From NCBI GenBank assembly GCA_038496675.1, contig CM076651.1:16008762-16072761 (forward strand): DNA of 64,000 nt, written 5' to 3'. Each line of letters opens with the position of its first letter. Position 1 is the stretch's first letter. The position numbers and the translations under genes are program-made. Source of the stretch: Rachycentron canadum (taxonomy: Eukaryota; Chordata; Actinopteri; Carangiformes; Rachycentridae). The notes below the pieces were generated by a model. It was not told the origin of the DNA. It saw only the letters and a program-made list of their open reading frames with translations, and searched no databases. Positions 35,201 to 41,817 of the stretch are shown in pieces.

Positions 35201-37596
35201 GCTGCCCCGCCACCACTTCTGCTCCTACCACCCCTGCTGACACTAGCGCTACCCAAAATGCACCTCCTTCTTCCCCTCCTCCTCTACCACCACCACCACC
35301 TCCTGTTCCCTCCGCTCCCCAGCCTGGTCTCCAGTCCCAGGCCCCATCCCTCTCTCCTGCTCTCCTCCGACCTCCTCTCCCCTCACTCCCATACCTCCTC
35401 TCTCCATCCTGTCTGTCATACTCTCTGCTCAGCGCCTCTCTGGGAGCCACTCGGAGTGTTGTCATGCCAACCAACACACCAGCTTTCAGCCCCATCATTG
35501 CCACTCCGTCTCCGGTTAAAAATGACGTCCCTATAGTACAGGATGCTGCAGGTACTTATCCCCGGCGCAAACCAACACTGCAGCTGTCACTCTGAATTGA
35601 GTCCTGTGCAGCATTAACTGTGTGATCCAGCCTTTCTCTGCAGTACTGATGTAGAAAGATGAGACAGTAAAAGGGGCTTTCCAGCAGAGCATGTTGATGT
35701 AAAAATGATGAAACCTGCATGTTTTCAGAGTTTGTACAGTAACACAAAAAATGTGTATAATTACTTCACTTACACCTTTGTGTGTGCTTTCACTTTTAGT
35801 ATTACAAGGATTTAGAGACAGAGCAGTAAATTTGGAACCTGTAGTATGAAGCCCGGGCCTTGCTTAGCTTACATTAACAAGCTGCATCAGCAGCATTTTA
35901 ATCACGCTTTAAGTTTTATCGAGGCCCACTGCTTCCTGTCTTGCAGAACAGGGATCACATCATTAGTAGTGACCCAAGGGTGTTGCAAAAGGTGGGTGCC
36001 CCTCATAAAACAACATGGAGATAAGAGGGTCGGTTAAGACCCACAGCTCCGCCTCTGTTTGGAGGCTGGAGACACCCTGTAAAAGTGTCATGTTCCAAAG
36101 TCAATCTATCATTTTCCCTCTCCTTTAATCATTATGGGAGTTAGGCATAAAAAATTTGTTGCTCTCTGTGCTTACTCAGCTACGAACCACTTCGGGCTGA
36201 GTAAGGTCGCAGATTAGAGTTTCAACCAGGAGGGTCTCGCAGTCTAATTTGCTTGTAGTTTGTGGGTTTTACTTTGGGAACCAACTGATTATTCTTTAAT
36301 GTGCTTCCCTTCTTTCTTTCAGGCAACACCATCTCCATTCCCACAGCCACCGGTGCAAAAAAACGCTTCTGGATCATCGAGGACATGTCACCATTCGGCA
36401 AGCGCCGCAAGACTGCGTCATCACGTAAGATGCTGGATGAGGGGATGATGCTGGAGGGCTTCCGGCGCTATGACCTCTACGAGAACTGCAAAGACTCAAG
36501 TTGTCAGTTTTCTCTAAAGGTGACCCACTACCACTGCACACGTGAAAACTGTGGCTACAAGTTCTGCGGCCGCACCCACATGTACAAGCATGCGCAGCAC
36601 CACGACCGCGTGGACAACCTGGTCCTGGATGACTTCAAACGCTTCAAATCCTCGCTCAGCTGCAACTTCCCTGACTGCCAGTTTTCCGGCAACAGCACCC
36701 ACTTCCACTGTCTGCGCTGTGGCTTCCGCTGCACCGACAGCACCAAGGTGACGGCTCACCGCAAGCACCATGGCAAGCAAGATGTGATCAGCGCCGCTGG
36801 TTTCTGCCAGTTCAGCTCCAGCGCTGATTGTGAGGTTCCTGACTGCAAATATAAGCTCAAGTGCTCGCACTTCCACTGCACCTTCCCCGAGTGTAAGCAC
36901 ACGGTGGTGGGCATGTCCCAGATGGACTCCCACAAGAGAAAGCATGAGAAGCAGGAGCGAGGTGAGCTGCCATCTGTGTCACCCAAACAGGAAGGAGTGC
37001 ACCACCTGGGAGGAAGTGTGTCAGCGGTCCCTCCAGCCTCCATGGGTCTTTCTACTTCCTCACCTGGTGGCCTCCATGTGTTATCCCACAACATTAACAG
37101 CAGTGCTCCCTCCATGCTTTACACAACAGGCGACATTGGGTCCGACTATAACCACCCATATCCACCGTCCTCCATCAGCCTGGACGGGTCGCTTAACCTG
37201 GGCACTGACACCAGCAGCTCCCTGTTCTTCCTGAAGAACGCAGCCGGTTTGGGTCTCAGCGACTCACTGGACCTCAGCAAGAAGATTCACCATGATGCAG
37301 CACGATCTGGCCACAACCCCACACCCCCACTAGGTCTGCCGGCAACTCAGGACGACACCACAGGGACGTCTGGAGAAGCTGAAGATGACCTGTCGCCAGA
37401 AGAGGAGGCACACGCAGAGGAGGAGGAAGAAGACGAGGATGAGGAAGAGGATGAGGCAGAGGAGGATCTCAACACTGATTCAAACGATGATTCGATGGCA
37501 GAGCCTGATGGTGAGAAGGACAATGATGAGAGTTTTGATGCTTCCGTTAACCACACTGATACTTCCCAACTGGAAAAGCAAGATGCTGACCCATGA
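6591..37596 (+). CDS. casz1: CASZ1, castor zinc finger transcription factor (18 coding exons seen, 5' end missing)
   Basis: CASZ1 is a nuclear zinc-finger transcription factor, the vertebrate counterpart of Drosophila castor, acting in heart, vessel, retina and neural development. The assembled exons match remembered human CASZ1 along its length: a [21 protein letters not shown]-terminus, an SKY-repeat region, eleven castor-type C2H2 modules each carrying an HxHC core, and an acidic tail. All junctions have AG acceptors, GT donors and compatible phases, and the joined frame is open to the TGA at 37594. From the Met at 6635 the protein is about 1,981 residues with the optional exon at 35195 and 1,862 without. 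Eleven modules means the long, CASZ1a-type form. The first coding exon in view begins inside a codon, and human CASZ1 has about 20 residues before the matching internal Met, so a short upstream coding exon is probably missing. The gene converges on PEX14, as in human. Confidence 0.97.
7149..12677 (+). other. CASZ1 intron between exons A and B (5.5 kb)
   Basis: AT-rich intron with no recognisable gene. It contains a CT-rich microsatellite (about 8742-8793) followed by an AT-rich block with TAATTA-type motifs (about 8815-8945). The short open frames inside show no protein I recognise. Confidence 0.85.
8742..8793. repeat. (CT)n-rich microsatellite
   Basis: Imperfect then perfect CT units, about 12 perfect at the end (8769-8793), intronic in CASZ1. 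Confidence 0.92.
12678..13566 (+). CDS. casz1: CASZ1 exon B: SKY-repeat region
   Basis: The acceptor is TCTCTGCAG at 12677 and the donor is GTAAA|GTAAGT. The first two bases complete a Gly codon with exon A, and reading through the donor meets TAA at 13568. The exon encodes [20 protein letters not shown] and [10 protein letters not shown], close to human. Four copies of an R-x-S-K-Y-[DE] motif follow, most continuing into I-x-K-L-K-x-G-E (12851, 13124, 13205, 13316). It ends with the conserved [12 protein letters not shown] segment. It covers roughly residues 172-467 counted from the Met at 6635. No zinc finger lies here; it is the conserved region before the fingers. Confidence 0.97.
13567..15569 (+). 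other. CASZ1 intron between exons B and C
   Basis: A 2.0 kb intron. I see no gene, RNA or recognisable repeat in it. Confidence 0.85.
15570..15635 (+). CDS. casz1: CASZ1 exon C: linker before first zinc finger
   Basis: This 66-nt exon runs from TTGCCTTAG to GCCAG|GTATGC. It completes a Lys codon with exon B and encodes [20 protein letters not shown], almost the same as the human linker. It ends two bases into an Arg codon completed by exon D. Confidence 0.95.
15636..18298 (+). other. CASZ1 intron between exons C and D
   Basis: A 2.7 kb intron. An AT-rich block at about 16360-16520 (with TTAATTAA) and another at about 16850-17060 look like possible conserved non-coding elements. A short CA-rich run lies at about 16325-16343. 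I see no gene. Confidence 0.8.
18299..18389 (+). CDS. casz1: CASZ1 exon D: first half of zinc-finger module 1
   Basis: Acceptor GTTTTCAG at 18298, donor TACCAG|GTGAGC. The 91-nt exon encodes [20 protein letters not shown] followed by [10 protein letters not shown]. This is the Cys pair and the HxHC core that open the castor module. It ends in phase 0, and the finger is completed by exon E. Confidence 0.97.
18390..20942 (+). other. CASZ1 intron between exons D and E
   Basis: A 2.6 kb intron with no gene seen. It contains a short (ATTT)n run at about 20272-20292 and an AT-rich, homeodomain-motif-rich block at about 20330-20420. Confidence 0.8.
20943..21107 (+). CDS. casz1: CASZ1 exon E: end of module 1, start of module 2
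   Basis: Acceptor CCCCTTTTGCAG, donor CATGCAG|GTACAC, length 165 nt, phase 0 to 0. It encodes [20 protein letters not shown], which supplies the two His ligands of finger 1. It continues with [20 protein letters not shown] and a THYHC core opening module 2. The sequence is near-identical to human over its whole length. Confidence 0.97.
21108..22741 (+). other. CASZ1 intron between exons E and F
   Basis: A 1.6 kb intron with a CA microsatellite (21505-21525) and otherwise no recognisable feature. Confidence 0.85.
21505..21525. repeat. (AC)n microsatellite
   Basis: About ten AC units, intronic in CASZ1. Confidence 0.92.
22742..22914 (+). CDS. casz1: CASZ1 exon F: end of module 2, start of module 3
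   Basis: Acceptor GCTTGTAG, donor CTGCAG|GTGAAT, length 173 nt. It encodes [20 protein letters not shown], completing finger 2. The [20 protein letters not shown] segment and the HFHC core of module 3 follow. It ends two bases into an Arg codon shared with exon G. Confidence 0.97.
22915..23369 (+). other. CASZ1 intron between exons F and G
   Basis: A 455-bp intron with nothing else recognisable in it. Confidence 0.9.
23370..24223 (+). CDS. casz1: CASZ1 exon G: modules 3-4 and Ser/Thr/Pro-rich linker
   Basis: Acceptor TTTTCCCAG, donor ATACAG|GTCAGT, length 854 nt, ending in phase 1. It completes finger 3 ([20 protein letters not shown]) and encodes module 4 whole ([19 protein letters not shown], then the [20 protein letters not shown] finger). 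A long Ser/Thr/Ala/Pro-rich linker follows. Conserved linker pieces are [20 protein letters not shown] and [20 protein letters not shown]. Confidence 0.97.
24224..27672 (+). other. CASZ1 intron between exons G and H
   Basis: A 3.4 kb intron. It contains paired A/T homopolymers near 25020-25080, a GC-rich island with a mostly open frame at about 25342-25716, a small ACTGAC repeat near 26610, a poly-T run near 26983, and an AT-rich block just before exon H (about 27490-27600) that may be regulatory. Confidence 0.8.
27673..27805 (+). CDS. casz1: CASZ1 exon H: linker with SUMO-type and DLS motifs
   Basis: Acceptor GATCCTCAG, donor CCACAG|GTACAC, length 133 nt. The first two bases complete a Gly codon with exon G. 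It encodes [20 protein letters not shown] and a segment ending [13 protein letters not shown] fits the psi-K-x-E sumoylation consensus (human has VKPE at this place). SLDLS resembles a CtBP-type PxDLS motif (human SLDLT). Confidence 0.95.
27806..28206 (+). other. CASZ1 intron between exons H and I
   Basis: A 401-bp AT-rich intron with nothing else recognised. Confidence 0.9.
28207..28270 (+). CDS. casz1: CASZ1 exon I: short linker exon
   Basis: Acceptor TTGTTCCAG, donor AATAAG|GTAAGA, length 64 nt. Its first base completes a Ser codon with exon H. It encodes [20 protein letters not shown] plus K, against [20 protein letters not shown] in human. It ends in phase 0. Confidence 0.96.
28875..28915. 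repeat. (CA)n microsatellite
   Basis: About 20 uninterrupted CA units, intronic in CASZ1. Confidence 0.98.
29191..29232. repeat. (GT)n microsatellite
   Basis: About 21 uninterrupted GT units, intronic in CASZ1 and complementary to the CA repeat about 280 bp upstream. Confidence 0.98.
29328..29491 (+). CDS. casz1: CASZ1 exon J: linker before module 5
   Basis: Acceptor TTTTTTAG, donor CCGCAG|GTATAA, length 164 nt. It encodes [20 protein letters not shown] and ends with an EIWRTYLRR segment (human EPWKVYLRR). LKTE is a second psi-K-x-E site (human IKAE). The middle part is less conserved than the neighbouring exons. Confidence 0.93.
29492..29809 (+). other. CASZ1 intron between exons J and K
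   Basis: A 318-bp intron with nothing else recognised. Confidence 0.9.
29810..29932 (+). CDS. casz1: CASZ1 exon K: zinc-finger module 5
   Basis: Acceptor ATGTCAAG (weak pyrimidine tract), donor GCTAA|GTGAGT, length 123 nt. It encodes [20 protein letters not shown] then [20 protein letters not shown]. The last His of the finger is encoded at the start of exon L. It matches human finger 5 closely. Confidence 0.96.
30040..30360 (+). CDS. casz1: CASZ1 exon L: Pro-rich linker after finger 5
   Basis: Acceptor GTTGTTTAG (after an intron of only 107 bp), donor AGGAAAA|GTATGA, length 321 nt. It completes finger 5 (NFH) and carries a VKSE sumoylation-type motif. A variable Pro/Ser/Ala linker follows, then the conserved [28 protein letters not shown] and QFQE segments. 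Reading through the donor stays open to a TAA at 30431-30433, which would give a short protein with only fingers 1-5. Confidence 0.96.
30473..30671 (+). CDS. casz1: CASZ1 exon M: zinc-finger module 6, start of module 7
   Basis: Acceptor CATTCTTCCAG, donor AACCAG|GTGAGT, length 199 nt, after a 112-bp intron. It encodes [20 protein letters not shown] and [20 protein letters not shown] (finger 6). The [20 protein letters not shown] segment then opens module 7. It is nearly identical to human. Confidence 0.97.
30672..31494 (+). other. CASZ1 intron between exons M and N
   Basis: An 823-bp intron with a pyrimidine-rich stretch (about 31108-31175, CTCC/CCGC units) and no gene. Confidence 0.85.
31495..31666 (+). 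CDS. casz1: CASZ1 exon N: zinc-finger module 7, start of module 8
   Basis: Acceptor CCGCTGCAG, donor GGCTAG|GTAAGA, length 172 nt, ending in phase 1. It encodes [20 protein letters not shown] and [20 protein letters not shown], which is finger 7. [12 protein letters not shown] then starts module 8. Confidence 0.97.
31667..33255 (+). other. CASZ1 intron between exons N and O
   Basis: A 1.6 kb intron. No gene or clear repeat is seen. Confidence 0.85.
33256..33404 (+). CDS. casz1: CASZ1 exon O: zinc-finger module 8
   Basis: Acceptor TTTTTGCAG, donor TCCCAG|GTACAA, length 149 nt. It encodes [20 protein letters not shown] and [20 protein letters not shown], which is finger 8. It ends with KNFDRVPSQ in phase 0. 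It is practically identical to human. Confidence 0.97.
33405..34105 (+). other. CASZ1 intron between exons O and P
   Basis: A 701-bp intron with nothing else recognised. Confidence 0.88.
34106..34343 (+). CDS. casz1: CASZ1 exon P: linker with conserved Ser/acidic motif
   Basis: Acceptor TTTTTCTAG, donor AGCAG|GTGAGA, length 238 nt, ending in phase 1. It encodes a variable Met/Ser/Thr-rich start, then [18 protein letters not shown] and [16 protein letters not shown]. The second half aligns with human ETDECMDY and DRSCSSTPVGN; the first half appears longer than in human. Confidence 0.93.
35041..35100. repeat. Degenerate (GT)n repeat
   Basis: GT units interrupted by GCGATT, TTGTAT and similar, just upstream of the candidate cassette exon acceptor. 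Confidence 0.9.
35195..35551 (+). CDS. casz1: CASZ1 exon Q: candidate Pro-rich cassette exon (119 codons)
   Basis: A good acceptor (CCTGTCTCTCCAG) and a donor (GCTGCAG|GTACTT) bound an open 357-nt segment. Its phase (1 in, 1 out) fits exactly between exons P and R, so including or skipping it keeps the frame. It encodes a Thr/Ala/Pro-rich stretch, a polyproline run ([15 protein letters not shown]), a Leu/Ser/Pro stretch, and a less repetitive end ([20 protein letters not shown], then IVQDAAG). Human CASZ1 as I remember it joins the flanking exons directly. It could be a constitutive fish exon or alternatively spliced. Confidence 0.72.
36323..37596 (+). CDS. casz1: CASZ1 exon R: terminal coding exon, modules 9-11 and acidic tail
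   Basis: Acceptor TTCTTTCAG at 36322; stop TGA at 37594-37596. It encodes [20 protein letters not shown] and a basic [11 protein letters not shown] stretch that may serve in nuclear import. Modules 9 ([25 protein letters not shown]), 10 ([20 protein letters not shown]) and 11 ([25 protein letters not shown]) follow. Module 10 has C-x2-C in place of C-x4-C, as in human. The C-terminal part is variable but keeps a SLDGSLNLG segment and an SLDLSKK motif. It ends in a Glu/Asp-rich tail (37384-37480). Modules 9-11 are near-identical to human; the tail is not. Confidence 0.97.
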
Positions 37597-38480
37597 GAAA
37601 AAAAACTAACAGTGACTGTAGGAACTGAAGAAAAACCCTGTGTACTATGAACAAAACAAAAATGAAAGTGGCCTCATTTATCATGTTTAGAGACTTCAAA
37701 TGACAACAAAAAACAACAACAGCGTGGAGAAAATGACGGCCCAAAATGATTTATTATGATGTTTACAAGATGACCAACATTATTAATTCAATTATGCATT
37801 AAAAAATATGAACGGAGACACAGAATTAGGCCCTGTTTTACACATGGGGCAGCAATGTAAAGCATTTTACTACACATCAGTCTTTTTGTGTGCGTGCATG
37901 TTTGAGTTTAATTTATTTTTATTTTTTTCACTTTTTTGTGTGTGGAAAAAAAAAACGTTAGAAAAACAAAAACAAATCTCTCTATATAACTATATATGTA
38001 AGTGTGTGTGTGAACGATGATATACAAAAGGAAAATGCTGGCACAGACGACATGAACTGCAGGGCCGCGGACACAGAAAAAAGGGACGTGAATCACTAAA
38101 GGGGAAACACGTGTTCAAACATTTGATCTTTGATTTATTTTATTTTTTTCTGTATTAATATTATATTATTAATTCTAATAATTATTATTTGACACAGAGA
38201 GAAAGGGGGTTACATTTTGCCTGTTCCCTCTGTCTCAGGTGTTTTTCTTTGTTCTCAATGACATGTGGAATTGACCAGTAACTGTTTGGTCGGTCTCAGC
38301 TGCAGTTGGGCGTCCAGCAGGTCGCCAGTCTCAACAGTTCTCTCTGACATTCTGCTAGAAATGTTCTACTAGCACCAAAACCAAGCTCAGCCCTTGTAAT
38401 TTTACACCCCCTGTGGAGGAATCAAGTTTGTGTGTGGATAGTGCACTTTTATATTAGCTGACCACAATGATACTGATAAT

Positions 38481-38500
38481 GATGATGATGATGATGATGA
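38481..38500. repeat. (GAT)n trinucleotide repeat
   Basis: About seven GAT units in the CASZ1 3' UTR. Confidence 0.9.
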
Positions 38501-38725
38501 CGATAGATAACTCATGAGCATATTTAAAATATTTTTGTTACCATTTGCATCTTTGCATTACAATGTCGTTTTGTTGTGTTGTTAGTCAGAAGCATATCGA
38601 TCTGTAAGCGGGCGAGGTCGTGATTAACGGCTGTCCAGTCGGGCGAGGGAGTGGTGGGGGTGGGAGGGGTGAGGGTGGGATTCAGATTGACCAGAGGAAA
38701 CAGTGAGTCAGATGCAGTTATGGGG

Positions 38726-39104
38726 NNNNNNNNNNNNNNNNNNNNNNNNNNNNNNNNNNNNNNNNNNNNNNNNNNNNNNNNNNNNNNNNNNNNNNNNNNN
38801 NNNNNNNNNNNNNNNNNNNNNNNNNNNNNNNNNNNNNNNNNNNNNNNNNNNNNNNNNNNNNNNNNNNNNNNNNNNNNNNNNNNNNNNNNNNNNNNNNNNN
38901 NNNNNNNNNNNNNNNNNNNNNNNNNNNNNNNNNNNNNNNNNNNNNNNNNNNNNNNNNNNNNNNNNNNNNNNNNNNNNNNNNNNNNNNNNNNNNNNNNNNN
39001 NNNNNNNNNNNNNNNNNNNNNNNNNNNNNNNNNNNNNNNNNNNNNNNNNNNNNNNNNNNNNNNNNNNNNNNNNNNNNNNNNNNNNNNNNNNNNNNNNNNN
39101 NNNN
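38726..39104. other. Assembly gap (379 N)
   Basis: Unknown bases within the CASZ1 3' UTR. G-rich sequence borders the gap on both sides, so a G homopolymer or G-quadruplex tract probably broke the sequencing. Open frames across it are meaningless. Confidence 0.99.

Positions 39105-39138
<34 letters not shown>
39105..39138. repeat. Poly(G) run of 34
   Basis: Thirty-four consecutive G immediately after the N gap. It may be part of a longer real tract or a sequencing artefact. Confidence 0.9.
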
Positions 39139-39139
<1 letters not shown>

Positions 39140-39919
39140 GATTGACAGAAGAAGCGTCAGGGAGTGTGTTTTATGTTGAAAATGTACAGACCGAAAATGT
39201 CTCAACAGCATTTTGTTTTCCATTCACTATGGCTGTGGTTGAGCTCCTGTTGTAACGGTTTTTATTTAATATTTATGTGACCTTCCAATGAGAAATTTTT
39301 AGGGTGTTATTGCACTTTTTAGGTTCATTTTTACCGTCTGAAAAAAAAAAATGATATATATCTTTTTAACAGGGATTTTGCTTTAAAAAAAAATGTTGTT
39401 TTAGTTCACTTTTGCTTTAATGCACAAATAGATGTTAGTGTGACAAAGAACTGTTGTTCTGTGATTTATTTAAGACTGGGGTTTTTGTTGCTTCTGTGAT
39501 TGGACAGTTTGAAAAAAAAAAAAAAGGAAACGGGTGCGCCAGAAAAACAGTGCCCTGACGAGAAACACTAATACGGACTGTGATTTAAATTAATTCTTAA
39601 GAAGTTCATGGCAATGCTCACTTACTGTAGTACTAAATTATAATTCTGTCAAAGCCACCCTGGTTTATACTGAGCAAACATGTACGACCGAGGAGTGGAC
39701 ACACTGATCATGAATTATCTCCTGAGCTTGGCATTGGAAATAAATGATCATTATATAGGGAATAATAATGTGTGTAAATGCTATTCCTCCAGATATTGTT
39801 TTGAGAAGAAAAAAAGGTTGTACAGTATTTTCCTCTGTAAAAAATAACTATATATGAACAAAATGCTCTTTGATGAACAGCTTCCTTTAAAAAGAAAACC
39901 ATAAAAAGGAGAAATGAAT

Positions 39920-39925
39920 AATAAA
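39920..39925 (+). promoter_or_regulatory. Candidate CASZ1 proximal poly(A) signal
   Basis: AATAAA followed within about 30-45 nt by a GT-rich stretch (GTTTGCTTGTGTGCGTG). It would give a 3' UTR of about 2.3 kb including the gap. Confidence 0.4.
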
Positions 39926-40436
39926 AAGTTAGAAATTCAAATAGCCTCATTATAGTTTGCTTGTGTGCGTGACCTTTTTTAATTACCCCAGACTTTTGGA
40001 AAAAGTTGTTGATACTATAACATTGGCAGATTCCGTTATGATATTTGCAGTATATTTTTTTCTTTTTCCAAACTATGTCAGAAGCTCAAACTAAAATACA
40101 CTGATTTGAATTCATTCATTGATGTTTCTGTTTTATTTAATGACTCGTTTTATTCATTGTCATTTTTCTGTGCGTGTGTTTTTTTTGTTTGTTTTTTTTT
40201 TCCTCATTAATTGAAATTCTTGGTTTATATTTACTTTGCTGTGGGCATGCCTCGTTCACAGGCTGAACTGTCTCCTGGGACTCTGCCTCAAAGCAGAACC
40301 ATTACTACATTTGTTTGTTTTCTCATCATTTGCTGAGAATAACTGTAGGGGCTGGGAGACGCTGTGCACGTGAATTTAGTTTGTGCGTGTGTGTGTGTGT
40401 GATGGTGTAAAATAGCAGGATTTGTAAAAAGTTGAA

Positions 40437-40442
40437 AATAAA
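40437..40442 (+). promoter_or_regulatory. Candidate CASZ1 poly(A) signal
   Basis: AATAAA hexamer. The downstream sequence is AT-rich, and GT enrichment is weak. Confidence 0.3.
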
Positions 40443-40610
40443 GAAACTATAATTATTATAATAATACACATGTAGTGCTTGATAGTGCTTCAGCCTGAGG
40501 ACATTCTGGGTGACTTGCAGAGCGGAAAGGTGCTGCTGAACGACAGCAGGGCAAAAGGTCATGGCAGCAATCTCTGTCTCTTTTTCTATCTGTAGGTGAC
40601 ACTACTGAAG

Positions 40611-40633
40611 TGTGTGTGTGTGTGTGTGTGTGT
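40611..40633. repeat. (TG)n microsatellite
   Basis: About eleven TG units, 3' UTR or just beyond. Confidence 0.95.
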
Positions 40634-41811
40634 CTCCCCCTGAGAGAGACAGATAAGCTGCAACTTTAAGAACACAGACCTGTGGCTCCGTCCCAGCTGC
40701 TCAGAGCTTCGATTCATATTTCATGACCTTGTTTGTCTTTTCCCTGCTTTGTTCTGCTATAAATTCATCTGGGACACTTTTTTGTCAAAGAATTTTATGA
40801 AAACAAACAAAACAAAAAAAAAACATCTGCAGCAATGCAGGTAGAGGATTCAACAATATTTGTTGCTGGGGTCGCCCGTTGTTCACGCTTGACTTTCTGG
40901 TGCAAGAACAAGATCAGAGCTGAGGACCATTAGGGAGATTTAGAGGCCTGCTACTGTTAAACAAGATGGCTCTCTGTGTCTTGTTCAGTGTTAACAGGGC
41001 ACATTTACACATTTATTTATCTATTTTTTTTTTCAAGGTTTTTTTTTCTTTTTTTTTTTTTTTTTTTGCCTTGAGCCATGTGCTGGGTTTTCCTCCCACT
41101 CCCTCATGTCACCAAGTGGTCAGTGTGCTGGTTCTGTCTGTCCCCTCGTCTACAGCTGTTCCTGTCCTTCCTCCTTCTCTTCCTTGTGATGTTTTTTTTT
41201 TTAATAAAAAAAAAAAAAAGGAGAAAAAAAAAAACACGGGTAAAGGCATCACCATCTGTCAGCCAGCTGGCATCCTGTATATAATCTACCAGAAAAAAAG
41301 AGAATAAACATGAAAATTATATTACACAAAAACCAGACGGAAACGACCTCCAAATCTTGCATAGGCTGCTGCTGAAACAACAGATCATTTTACTGTTTTA
41401 ATTAACAGAGTAAAAAGGATGGTATAAAAAAGTGGTGGGGAAATAAACTGAGATGTATTTCCACTGCTGGAAAAATGTAATATGAAAGCCGCCTGCTTAC
41501 TGCAGCGTAGTGGCATAAACAGAGCAACATTTTAGACTTTGTAAAATATATTGCACTTTTGGACTAAAAGCCATCTCCCGTTAGCGTTCAATTTGGCTAG
41601 ATTCATGAGACATTTTATACGAGAAGTAGACAATGAAGCAATTTTTTAAAAAGTCTCTACTTGAATTTGTTGCCCTCAGCACTACTATTCATTCTAGTCC
41701 TATTGCTTACTTCCACTTGGATACAGTGCTGTTCATCTTCATTGTGCTATATTTATGTTTTTCTTCTGTTTCTGCATGTCTTATGCAAAGATTGAGCTTT
41801 TCACTCAGTGA

Positions 41812-41817
41812 AATAAA
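41812..41817 (+). promoter_or_regulatory. Candidate CASZ1 distal poly(A) signal
   Basis: AATAAA followed after about 20-40 nt by a T/GT-rich stretch (CCTGTTTTCAGTGTCCATGTG). This is the best-shaped cleavage signal in the region. Confidence 0.5.

Larger units (their letters stand above)
34344..36322 (+). other. CASZ1 interval between exons P and R, with candidate cassette exon inside
   Basis: Intronic apart from the candidate exon at 35195-35551. It carries an A-rich run after exon P and a degenerate GT-rich stretch (about 35041-35100) roughly 95 bp before the cassette acceptor. That stretch could influence splicing. Long open frames on other strands and phases here are shadows of the Pro-rich cassette. 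Confidence 0.8.

Noticed and set aside
34850..35536. Long plus-strand open frame of 228 codons
   Set aside because: It covers the GT repeat and the Pro-rich exon in the wrong phase; the residues are products of repeat and codon shift. The frame joining exons P and R is the correct one.
36514..36945. Minus-strand frame of 143 codons
   Set aside because: Antisense shadow of the finger-coding exon R.
38651..39223. Three open frames across the N gap
   Set aside because: They consist mainly of unknown bases and the poly(G) run, so there is no coding evidence.
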